60,754 bases of DNA from Novacetimonas cocois. GTDB taxonomy: Bacteria > Pseudomonadota > Alphaproteobacteria > Acetobacterales > Acetobacteraceae. The DNA is taken from assembly GCF_003311635.1 (NCBI RefSeq), contig NZ_QEXL01000020.1, positions 1-60,754 of the forward strand, in the 5' to 3' direction. Below the pieces are notes generated by a model. That model ran no database searches. It saw only the letters and a list, made by a program, of their open reading frames with translations, and had not been told where the DNA came from. Position numbers and translations under genes: made by a program. This document shows, in pieces, positions 54,159 to 60,754 of the stretch; within the stretch, counting starts at the first letter, position 1, and each line of letters starts with the position of its first letter.

Positions 54159-55325
54159 CAGATCCCGGGGGACGGATCCGGAACTGAGAAAGGATATGAT
54201 CGCCTCTGCCGCCCTTTGGGCGGATGATCTGTCCGGCTGAAGGGAAAAAGTCAGTTCAAAGGCCTTCGTCTGGCGGGTTCTGAAAACCTCGTCCAGGGTG
54301 CATGCCTTTTCAAGTGCTGCTGGCAGATCCGCGATGCGGTCAATGACCTGTCCCAGTTCCCAATGGGCATAATTGGGATTGTCCTGCCATTGGGCGGCAT
54401 GAGCATTCAGGAAAATGCAGCTACGTGGCTGATGAATCCATTCGTAAACCTGACTGCTGACATCGCCGAGGTAAATGTCAGCCGAGCGGGTGTAGGACAT
54501 GTCCACCGAATGGCTGCTTCCCTCATCGATCAGGATATGGGGTAAATGCCGGTATTTTTCCGGTATGCTGATCCTGTGCCGCAATTTGCGATGTTCGACC
54601 GATGTATGGAACCGCCGCCGGAACAGCATGATATGCGGCGCGAAAATCAGATTGTACCGGTCCTGCCGCGCGAACCATTCCAGCACCGGAAGGCCCATGT
54701 CCCACCACGAAGACAGGCGCGGATCGAAGTGCGGGTTGTACAGGACCGTGGGGCGATCGTTGTCGAAAAAACGCTTGCGATCCGTCAGGTCGATGAGGTC
54801 GAATTTTGGATATCCAACGACGGCGTGACTGTCGGGTCGTATGAGGTCACGTTCCAGCATGCGATCACGAGTTTTGGTACCTGGCAGCAGGACAAGATCG
54901 AAATGGCGCGTGACATCACGAAACCCGACCGACCTGTCCCCTGCCCCATGCGGCAGGTAAATCAGCTTCAGCTGTTTCAGCCCGAAATGACTTTTCAGCA
55001 GCGCCGAAGTCGTCTCCGGCACGACCAGGGCATCAAAGCTGGAAAACAGCTTCAGATTTTCCCGAAGGCTGGCGATACGCCGGAAGGGAATGATCTGACG
55101 GGCCAGTACATCGACGGCTTTGGCAACCCGGCCGATATCGATATGGACAAATTCCACATCGGCGACATCGCCCATTATTTTCGTCAGATGTTCAATCTGT
55201 GTCCTGCTGGATGCAATGACAGTAACATGCCCCCCCATACGGGCAATTTCGGAAATAATGGGCGCCGTATGTGAAATCTGATGGATACTGTCGTGGTTGA
55301 AAAGAAACCCGATTTTTATCGACAA
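54147..55325 (-). CDS. CDP-glycerol glycerophosphotransferase-like protein
   Basis: A 392-residue protein resembling the CDP-glycerol:polyglycerophosphate glycerophosphotransferase (TagF/TagB) group of GT-B-like enzymes. Supporting pieces: IYLPHGAGDRSVG (about residue 122), DLVLLPGTKTRDRML, VVGYPKFD, VLYNPHFDPRLSSW and DMSYTRSADIYLGDVSSQVYEW (about 278). The start appears to be TTG 55325 after AGGTGGA; no in-frame ATG precedes it. The last codons and stop (ETV-stop) lie in the terminal repeat of the element at 54003-54158, so the natural C-terminus may have been replaced. Role in making a phosphoglycerol polymer is inference. Confidence 0.75.
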   Translation of the reverse strand: MSIKIGFLFNHDSIHQISHTAPIISEIARMGGHVTVIASSRTQIEHLTKIMGDVADVEFVHIDIGRVAKAVDVLARQIIPFRRIASLRENLKLFSSFDALVVPETTSALLKSHFGLKQLKLIYLPHGAGDRSVGFRDVTRHFDLVLLPGTKTRDRMLERDLIRPDSHAVVGYPKFDLIDLTDRKRFFDNDRPTVLYNPHFDPRLSSWWDMGLPVLEWFARQDRYNLIFAPHIMLFRRRFHTSVEHRKLRHRISIPEKYRHLPHILIDEGSSHSVDMSYTRSADIYLGDVSSQVYEWIHQPRSCIFLNAHAAQWQDNPNYAHWELGQVIDRIADLPAALEKACTLDEVFRTRQTKAFELTFSLQPDRSSAQRAAEAIISFLSSGSVPRDLETV

Positions 55326-55521
55326 GATGGATCCACCTGCAAAAACATTTTCTGACGCAGCCGGATTTACAATACCTTTTCATATATTTCCAGAGAAGTC
55401 CCTAGTGCCTGAATACATGATATGGAAACGTTCAGTAACATGACTTACTTTCCGGACATTTCGTAATCGGGGAAAGTAAAGGTCTGATTCACAAAAAAAG
55501 TTACAAAATATCCTGCCTGTG

Positions 55522-56637
55522 TTACCCAAGGCCGATGGCCTGACGACCCAGCGCGGGATCATCCGTGAAAAAACCATCCAGCCCCAGATCCAGATATCGC
55601 TGGATTTCAGCGATTGCACCCTGCGGGTTACGGACGTTATCCCCCCTGTCATTTCGCAACTGCAGCGGCAGGAATCGGTTTTCCGGCCGGAAAGTATAGG
55701 AATGCACCAGCAGGCCCGCGCGATGCGCGTCCTCGATCAGGGATGAAGGGCGCAGCCAGGCGCCAGAGGCATCACGGGGAATGATATCCGCATTCGACGG
55801 ACCGATCACATCGGCATAACGACGCACCTGCTGCAATCCCGCCGACGTCATCAGTTCCCCGAATGTCTTTCCCTGTTCCGTCCTCAGGGTGTCGGGCACG
55901 CGCTCTCCCCGCTCCCCCATAAGGAACATCAGGCGCGCCTGCGGATTTATGTTTTTCACCCGGTCGTAAAGAAACTTCAGGTTTCCGCTTTCAAAGGACT
56001 GCACCTCCAGCGGGCAGTAACGGGTATATTCATGCGCGGCGATGACCTGCAGGAACATGTCCTCGGGCGCGTATCCCATCTGGTGAAAATGGGTCGAGTT
56101 CTTGATTTCGGGAATCAGGCCGATCTCCCGCCCCCGCGCTGCGGCCTCCGCCGCAACGAAATCAATGATCTCCTCAAATGTCGGAATATCGAAATGTCCA
56201 TCATAGCGGGTGTTATGGGCGCGTACCTCCGCCAGACGTTCCTTCGCACGCAGGCGCTTGAGTTCCTGAAGGGTGAAATCGGTCGTGAACCATCCGGCTT
56301 CGGTCCCGCCATCAATCATGACAGTGCGCCTGCGGGACGCGAATTCGGGATGATCGGCAACATCCGTGGTCGTCGCGATATTGCTTTCATGACGGGCGAC
56401 AAGCACCCCGTCGCGCGTCGGGACAAGATCGGGCTCGATATAATCCGCCCCGTCCGCGATGGCCCTGGCATAGGATGCTAGCGTATGTTCGGGCCGCAGC
56501 GCCGACGCGCCCCGATGCGCCATGACAAGGGGAACAGGCACCAGCGATGGCGCCGCATATGCGTGGCGTGCCGAAAACATTGCGATAGTCCCGGCAAGCC
56601 CCATCGCCTGCCTGCGTGTCAGCATGCGTCCATTCAT
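55522..56637 (-). CDS. glpQ: Glycerophosphodiester phosphodiesterase, exported
   Basis: Hydrolyses glycerophosphodiesters to glycerol-3-phosphate and an alcohol. A twin-arginine-like start (LTRRQAMGLAGTIAMFS) directs it to the periplasm. Catalytic motifs: MAHRGASALRPEHTLASY (about residue 42), DYIEPDLVPTRDGVLVARHE (about 70), PEIK and a C-terminal GLDGFFTDDPALG. The 371-residue length fits the periplasmic GlpQ group. It lies 196 bases upstream of the transferase gene on the same strand, a stretch in which I see no gene. Confidence 0.92.
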   Translation of the reverse strand: MNGRMLTRRQAMGLAGTIAMFSARHAYAAPSLVPVPLVMAHRGASALRPEHTLASYARAIADGADYIEPDLVPTRDGVLVARHESNIATTTDVADHPEFASRRRTVMIDGGTEAGWFTTDFTLQELKRLRAKERLAEVRAHNTRYDGHFDIPTFEEIIDFVAAEAAARGREIGLIPEIKNSTHFHQMGYAPEDMFLQVIAAHEYTRYCPLEVQSFESGNLKFLYDRVKNINPQARLMFLMGERGERVPDTLRTEQGKTFGELMTSAGLQQVRRYADVIGPSNADIIPRDASGAWLRPSSLIEDAHRAGLLVHSYTFRPENRFLPLQLRNDRGDNVRNPQGAIAEIQRYLDLGLDGFFTDDPALGRQAIGLG

Positions 56638-56709
56638 GAAAACCAACCTTTGCCGGACCCGGCCCCGATCATGAAATCAGGTCGGGGCGATGAGTGTTCC
56701 CCCCCGTTC

Positions 56710-57519
56710 TTACAACGGAGAATGCGTGGCGGCATCTTCCTCGATCGCGCAGGCCTTTGCCTCGGGCTTCGGGGCCGTATGGCGCAGATCCTCCAGTTCG
56801 CTCCGCGCGGCCTCCATATCCGTCCTGAAGGCGGCATTTCCATGCATCGCGGCGATATCGGCGGCCCCTGTTACATACCCCTCCAGAACGTCGCTGGCCC
56901 AGTGAACGCCACAGATAATGCGGCTTTCGCCAAAGACACGCCCGCGCTGCAGGATCTGGGTCGCACGATCAGGCAGCAGTTCCGCCAGCACAAGCGCGGT
57001 ACTCCAGCCATACATGGTATGACCGGAGGGATAGGATCCCGACGTCGCCAGATGGGCACGGTCGCTTTCGGTGCAGATCGGCTGCGTATTGCCCACGAAA
57101 GGACGGGCCCGATGCCAGTACGCCTTGCTTTTGCGCATGTCGGGAATTTCGGTCACATCCATCCTGTGGATCAGCGCCACCAGACGGGGCGCCCTGCCCG
57201 CATCGATCGTAAAACCGGCGGCGCAGGAAAACGCATGCAGCAATCCATCCATGCGCAGGTTGGCGTCGGATGTCGCAAGGGCCCATCGTGCACTGCCGGC
57301 CAGTCCTCGCGTGACCTCGAAAGCATGGGTATCCGCCGCCTGCCGGGCTGATCCGGGCTGTGGCGGCGGGGGCAGGATACGGGTCGAATCGGGTTGCGCA
57401 TCGGGTGCCAGATATCCCGTTTCAGGCGTGCCCCCGTTCTGGGACGCCCGCGCCAGCGAGGGACCTGAAACCGCCAGAAGCGAGGCCAGGATTACAGAAG
57501 ACAGACAATATTTTCGCAT
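56710..57519 (-). CDS. phoN: Class A non-specific acid phosphatase (PAP2 family)
   Basis: A 269-residue exported phosphatase. After a signal peptide (SSVILASLLAVSGPSLARA) come the three PAP2 motifs in order: KAYWHRARPF (K-x6-RP), SYPSGHT (PSGH) and GESRIICGVHWASDV (SR-x5-H-x3-D). It hydrolyses phosphomonoesters in the periplasm. The C-terminus past residue 235 is charged and low in complexity. glpQ is next on the same strand (72 bases), so a diester could be cleaved then dephosphorylated. Confidence 0.93.
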   Translation of the reverse strand: MRKYCLSSVILASLLAVSGPSLARASQNGGTPETGYLAPDAQPDSTRILPPPPQPGSARQAADTHAFEVTRGLAGSARWALATSDANLRMDGLLHAFSCAAGFTIDAGRAPRLVALIHRMDVTEIPDMRKSKAYWHRARPFVGNTQPICTESDRAHLATSGSYPSGHTMYGWSTALVLAELLPDRATQILQRGRVFGESRIICGVHWASDVLEGYVTGAADIAAMHGNAAFRTDMEAARSELEDLRHTAPKPEAKACAIEEDAATHSPL

Positions 57520-57584
57520 GACATTCCACAGCAGTAAAATCGTAATGACGCAGCAACCCGATCATGCCAGATGCATGAACCTCT

Positions 57585-58523
57585 TCAATACACCTCTGGA
57601 ACGATCATGTCGTCTGGCACGGGCTGACGCAGGTAATCCGGATTGAACACGCGTTCGGGCAGGATGACTTCCGGCTTTTCGATTTCTTCATACGGAACCT
57701 GTGAAAGCAGGTGGCTGATACAGTTGAGCCGCGCTTTCTTCTTGTTGACCGCAGGCACGATCCACCAGGGGGCTTCGACGATATTCGAACGTTCCAGCAT
57801 GATTTCCTTGGCCAGGGTATAGGCCTCCCACCGCCTGCGGCTTTCAAGGTCCATCGGGCTCAGTTTCCACTGCTTCAGCGGATCTTCCATACGGGCGCGA
57901 AAACGCAGTTCCTGTTCATCGTCGGAAATGGAAAACCAGTATTTGATGATCTGTATGCCGCTGCGTACCAGCATCCGCTCGAATTCCGGAACGGAGCGAA
58001 AGAATTCCTCGTATTCCGCATCAGTACAGAAATCCATCACGCGTTCGACCCCGGCCCGGTTGTACCAGCTCCGGTCAAACAGCACGATTTCCCCAGCAGC
58101 AGGCAGGTGACTTACGTAACGCTGGAAATACCATTGCGTGCGTTCCCGATCATTTGGCGCGGGCAGGGCCGCAACGCGGCAGATGCGGGGATTGAGACGC
58201 TGCGTAATGCGCTTGATGACGCCGCCCTTCCCCGCCGCGTCGCGCCCTTCGCAGATGACCACCAGCCGGTGGCCGGTTTCCTTGACCCAGTCCTGCAACT
58301 TCACCAGTTCCCCCTGAAGACGCAGCAGTTCGCGGAAATACGTCTTGCGGAAATCCAGCGGATCACAGTCTTCCTGTGTCCCCAGACGGACATCATCGAG
58401 CTCAAGCTCGATTTCCTCATCGATGTCATCAAGGACCTCCTCACGCAGGCGTATCCTGTCCCACGACAGACGATCATCAGGGGGCATCCGGGTCATGAGG
58501 GATCGATCACTTCGCAAAAACAT
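57585..58523 (-). CDS. ppk2: Polyphosphate kinase 2
   Basis: Transfers phosphate between polyphosphate and nucleoside phosphates. Shows the Walker A CEGRDAAGKGGVIKRITQRLNPR (about residue 90), Walker B LFDRSWYNRAGVERVMDFC (about 150) and lid-region EAPWWIVPAVNKKKARLNCISHLL (about 253). About 312 residues from ATG 58523 (ATG 58496 or 58487 possible); none has a strong ribosome site. The acidic N-terminal stretch (EEVLDDIDEEIELELDDVRLG) is notable. Class I-type PPK2 by length; direction (ATP or GTP synthesis) unknown. Confidence 0.93.
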   Translation of the reverse strand: MFLRSDRSLMTRMPPDDRLSWDRIRLREEVLDDIDEEIELELDDVRLGTQEDCDPLDFRKTYFRELLRLQGELVKLQDWVKETGHRLVVICEGRDAAGKGGVIKRITQRLNPRICRVAALPAPNDRERTQWYFQRYVSHLPAAGEIVLFDRSWYNRAGVERVMDFCTDAEYEEFFRSVPEFERMLVRSGIQIIKYWFSISDDEQELRFRARMEDPLKQWKLSPMDLESRRRWEAYTLAKEIMLERSNIVEAPWWIVPAVNKKKARLNCISHLLSQVPYEEIEKPEVILPERVFNPDYLRQPVPDDMIVPEVY

Positions 58524-58553
58524 ATCTGTGACAATCGAGGATGGGAAATTCCT

Positions 58554-58724
58554 TCAGAACTCGTCATGAAGAAAGGATTCCTCGTCATCCGCCGGGAAAG
58601 TAACGCAGGGCGATGGCGTCAATTCCGCTGGTTGTCCGTCCCTGCCCGTCCTGCGCATCGGAACAGGTCGGCGACGTCCTCCTTCATGAATATCCGGATT
58701 TTTCTGTTCGGACGCATCTTTCAT
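58554..58724 (-). CDS. Possible small gene upstream of ppk2
   Basis: A 56-codon frame starting at ATG 58724 with AGGAACAGCAGG just upstream, ending 30 bases before ppk2 on the same strand. The product is hydrophilic (KDASEQKNPDIHEGG near the start, ADDEESFLHDEF at the end). No family recognised. It could be a short leader gene or chance. Confidence 0.3.
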   Translation of the reverse strand: MKDASEQKNPDIHEGGRRRPVPMRRTGRDGQPAELTPSPCVTFPADDEESFLHDEF

Positions 58725-58895
58725 GACCTGCTGTTCCTGAAAATTCAGCACCCTGAACAGGTATATCAGGCAGTTCCCACGAAGTATGAAGAATTTTTGA
58801 ACATACATTTCGACATGGAAACATTCATGTCCGCGATGAATTCCTGTGCCCCCCTTTCCTCTGCCGGGCGGACAGGTGGCACCTCCACTTTCTTG

Positions 58896-58924
58896 TTGCA
58901 ATTGATATTCGTTCGCATTATGAG
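58896..58924 (+). promoter_or_regulatory. Promoter-like sequence before the orphan terminator
   Basis: TTGCAA (58896-58901) and TATGAG (58919-58924) have a 17-base spacing and fit a sigma-70 promoter moderately (4 of 6 in each box). It would start a transcript near 58931. Confidence 0.35.
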
Positions 58925-58930
58925 AAAGGA

Positions 58931-59038
58931 ACTCACGGCGCATCAGACAGTTCCCCAACCGTCGATTTCCCGACCCCACCGCCGTGAAAACTTTGCGGTA
59001 TCGTCCTGCCTCTTCCGGGCGATACCGCATCTTTTTTC
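58931..59038 (+). ncRNA. Candidate small RNA or attenuator leader
   Basis: An intrinsic terminator is clear at 58994-59038: TGCGGTATCG pairs perfectly with CGATACCGCA and is followed by TCTTTTTTC. No plus-strand gene lies upstream to be terminated. The preceding bases fold too: CACGGCG (58934-58940) pairs with CGCCGTG (58980-58986), enclosing a small GTCG/CGAC hairpin. With the promoter-like sequence upstream this makes a discrete RNA of about 108 bases, ending 22 bases before the next gene's ATG. It may be an sRNA or a leader that attenuates that gene. The rest of the 58725-59060 gap shows nothing I can assign. Confidence 0.5.
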
Positions 59039-59060
59039 AAGTGCAGGGACCCGATCCATC

Positions 59061-60038
59061 ATGTCCGAAACAACTGGATGCACCCCCGAATGGCACCTTG
59101 AACATTCGCGGCCGGCCTCGTTCCTTCACTATCGTGATCCCCGTCTGTCCTTTGGGGCGCAGGCCAACAGGCTTGTCACGCGGTTCCGCGATATCCAGGC
59201 GCTGTGTGACGAAGGTGAAAATCCGCCGGACCTGACGCGCCTGCGCAATGAACTGGCCTTCCACCTTCTGAAAATGTCGCGCTGGTGGGGATTCCATTTC
59301 TGCCCGCGCAGCCTTGCCGGCGTTCGAAATCCGCTGTTCATGACATATGTAAAAGCCCACATCGAACGCGCGATTGACGATGAATCCCTGTTCGACCTGC
59401 TGACGGTCCAACGCCACATGCATGCGGGCGATGGGGGGCATATCCTTGTGCTGGGGCAGGAAACGGCACAGGAACCTGCCGCATCCATCATTTACGGGAT
59501 TGATGGTCAGCGAGGATTCCGCTTTGCCATCGGACCGGCCGGGGCCGAACCGGTCTGGAACGGGCTGACCTGCCCCGATTTCGCCAGCGCATGGCTTGCC
59601 GCACGCGCCGCGCATGCCCGGATGAGCGACTGCCATGCCACCGTGCGGGAATATGAAACCGCCCATCAGGAACATATCCGGGCGCGCGCATGGCATCGAC
59701 GCCACTTTCACCGGCAATGCAGCCATCCCGCCATGGACATGTATGTGCAGGCCAGCACGCAGCTACATGCCTGCAGGTCGGAATTCGGCCGTCGGGAATT
59801 TGAGGAGATCCTGAACAGGATCGCCTTTGGCATTGCCCGCACCGCGTTTTGCCAACGCATGACGATTGCCGACATGCTGCAGGAAAACGACAGGCAGGAC
59901 ATGACCCTGCGTCAGGCCAATATCATCAAGCGACGCGCCAGGACCTATGTCACCAGTTGCATCGACCCGATCGTGCGTCCGGACATGGACGTGCTGCTGG
60001 ACCGGGTCATTTCATATCTGCCACGACGATGTGCCTGA
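59061..60038 (+). CDS. Uncharacterised 325-residue protein
   Basis: A soluble, helical-looking protein I do not recognise. It has no signal peptide or membrane helix. Composition is notable for many His, Cys, Arg and aromatic residues (SRWWGFHFCPRSL, RARAWHRRHFHRQCSHPAMDMY), with a C-terminal helical region (EILNRIAFGIARTAFCQRMTIADML). A longer frame extends upstream to 57711, but that part overlaps ppk2 antisense and the terminator; ATG 59061 follows a GCAGGGACC-type site. A terminator immediately upstream suggests its transcription is controlled. Confidence 0.7.
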   Translation: MSETTGCTPEWHLEHSRPASFLHYRDPRLSFGAQANRLVTRFRDIQALCDEGENPPDLTRLRNELAFHLLKMSRWWGFHFCPRSLAGVRNPLFMTYVKAHIERAIDDESLFDLLTVQRHMHAGDGGHILVLGQETAQEPAASIIYGIDGQRGFRFAIGPAGAEPVWNGLTCPDFASAWLAARAAHARMSDCHATVREYETAHQEHIRARAWHRRHFHRQCSHPAMDMYVQASTQLHACRSEFGRREFEEILNRIAFGIARTAFCQRMTIADMLQENDRQDMTLRQANIIKRRARTYVTSCIDPIVRPDMDVLLDRVISYLPRRCA

Positions 60039-60075
60039 AATGATGCGCCGACAGATGACACGCCGGCGCGGCAGA

Positions 60076-60127
60076 TAAAAACCCGGGAGGTGGAGGTCCG
60101 CCTGCGCTTTCCCCCACCCTCACCGGG
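60076..60127 (-). terminator. Terminator of the glycine-rich gene
   Basis: On the minus strand CCCGG...GGTGGGGG pairs with CCTCCACC...CCGGG and is followed by TTTTTATC, 24 bases past the stop at 60151. Confidence 0.75.
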
Positions 60128-60150
60128 ATCAGATCAGCGGGCGTGAATGC

Positions 60151-60570
60151 TCACCATCCGCCCCAGCCACCCCAGCCCCATCCGCCATAGGGATATCCAT
60201 AGTAACCGGGATAACCGTAATAGCCGGGATATCCATAATATGGGTACGGATAAGGAACGGTCCCGCCCCAGCCCGGGCCACGCCAGCCGCCGCCGCCCCA
60301 GCCACCGCGATCGCCCCAGCCGCCACGGTCACCACCCCAGCCACCGCCGGGACCGCCACCGCGTCCACCACCGGGACCACCGCCACCCCAGCCGCCGCCG
60401 TGTCCACCCCCCGGGCCACCGCCGCCACCCGGACCGCCACCATGGCCACCACCGCCGCCACCGCCGCCACCGGGGCCATGCTGCGCATAGGCCACCGACG
60501 TGACCATCGCAGGCGTTGCTGCCAGCGAAATGGCGAGCAGAGCCCCCGTCAAGAATTTCGTGTGTTTCAC
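60151..60570 (-). CDS. Glycine-rich secreted protein
   Basis: 139 residues: a signal peptide (FLTGALLAISLAATPAMVTSVAYA) followed by Gly-His-Pro-Trp-Arg-rich sequence and a C-terminal block of repeated YPGYYG units and WG dipeptides. No enzymatic motif. The GGATCAAG upstream of ATG 60570 (minus strand AGGATCAAGGTG) is a good ribosome site, and it has its own terminator, so it is very likely expressed. It may be a structural or surface protein; function unknown. The 184 bases beyond it to the window end show no gene. Confidence 0.75.
   Translation of the reverse strand: MKHTKFLTGALLAISLAATPAMVTSVAYAQHGPGGGGGGGGGHGGGPGGGGGPGGGHGGGWGGGGPGGGRGGGPGGGWGGDRGGWGDRGGWGGGGWRGPGWGGTVPYPYPYYGYPGYYGYPGYYGYPYGGWGWGGWGGW
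60191..60244. repeat. Three 18-bp tandem units in the glycine-rich gene
   Basis: GGATATCCATAGTAACCG, GGATAACCGTAATAGCCG and GGATATCCATAATATGGG lie head to tail and encode YPGYYG-type hexapeptides. Confidence 0.8.
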
Positions 60571-60754
60571 CTTGATCCTCCTGTGGCGGCAGCCTCAGAC
60601 ATCATCACGGCAGAACCATGACACGTCGTCACTCTATCTGTTTCAAGCCTGTTTCCCATACCATAAACCGGTATGGCGTCCCTGCCTGAGGCATTCACCT
60701 GTTAGGCTCAGGACCCATTGATATGAGTGTCAGGATGTGATTCAGGCTCGTTGA

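Noticed and set aside
58904-58922. Second Fur-like site near 58.9 kb
   Set aside because: Only about 12 of 19 matches and overlapping a promoter-like sequence; too weak to claim.
57711-59060. Plus-strand frame extending the 325-residue gene upstream by 450 codons
   Set aside because: Its first part is antisense to ppk2, and it reads through a strong terminator; ATG 59061 is a better start.

Overview
The window is GC-rich chromosome from an acetic acid bacterium (Acetobacteraceae; a Komagataeibacter/Gluconacetobacter-like organism is my best guess). The lineage call rests on a PQQ-dependent membrane glucose dehydrogenase followed by a three-subunit membrane aldehyde dehydrogenase (triheme cytochrome c, 2Fe-2S protein, Tat-exported molybdopterin protein), a gluconate permease, a mannitol 2-dehydrogenase family enzyme, an alphaproteobacterial sulfite-reductase cluster with DUF2849 and DUF934 partners, and an MbfA-type ferritin-like iron exporter. 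No rRNA, tRNA, CRISPR array, prophage or complete transposase gene was seen. Most of the window is ordinary core genome.

Layout. 0.1-8.5 kb: a frameshifted S41 peptidase beside AT-rich DNA, then RhlE helicase, nitroreductase, OsmC, AroC, FabI, PdxH and a tandem universal stress protein. 8.6-14.9 kb: an assimilatory sulfate reduction cluster (cysH, cysD, cysNC, DUF2849, cysI, DUF934). 14.9-18.2 kb: waaA-lpxK-lpxL with coupled TGATG junctions. 18.3-26.3 kb: a small unknown gene, an LpoA-like lipoprotein divergent from rsmI, lolA, mbfA with a Fur-like box, gshA, rsmE and ubiA. 26.3-30.3 kb: dienelactone hydrolase, a degenerate dispersed repeat, a sugar porter and a GntP permease. 30.4-39.6 kb: der-bamB-yfgM, a secreted unknown, a GT9 glycosyltransferase, ygfZ, hisI, a small membrane protein, lpxB and a lone pstS. 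39.6-44.9 kb: rpmI-rplT-pheS-pheT and a divergent SDR gene. 45.3-53.9 kb: the periplasmic oxidation block. 54.0-60.7 kb: an accessory stretch with a MITE-like element, a CDP-glycerol-type transferase, a glycerophosphodiesterase, an acid phosphatase, PPK2, an orphan terminator with a structured upstream sequence, an unrecognised 325-residue protein and a glycine-rich secreted protein.

How the genes work together. The sulfur cluster covers activation of sulfate through sulfide. Three lipid A/Kdo genes, lpxB, a GT9 enzyme, bamB, lolA and an LpoA-like lipoprotein serve the outer envelope. Glucose and aldehyde oxidation in the periplasm, with gluconate and sugar uptake, represent the oxidative sugar and alcohol metabolism typical of this group. 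The last 6 kb collects phosphate-ester and polyphosphate enzymes.

The observations most worth a second look are: (1) a strong terminator at 58994-59038 with a structured segment and a promoter-like sequence in front of it but no gene, just upstream of the unknown 325-residue gene (candidate sRNA or attenuator); (2) a 156-bp element with 15-bp terminal inverted repeats at 54003-54158 that supplies the final codons and stop of the neighbouring transferase and has a decayed relative at 27.1-27.2 kb; (3) the phosphate/glycerophosphate gene neighbourhood; (4) a Fur-like box in front of mbfA. All alignments were done by eye; no database search or folding program was run.
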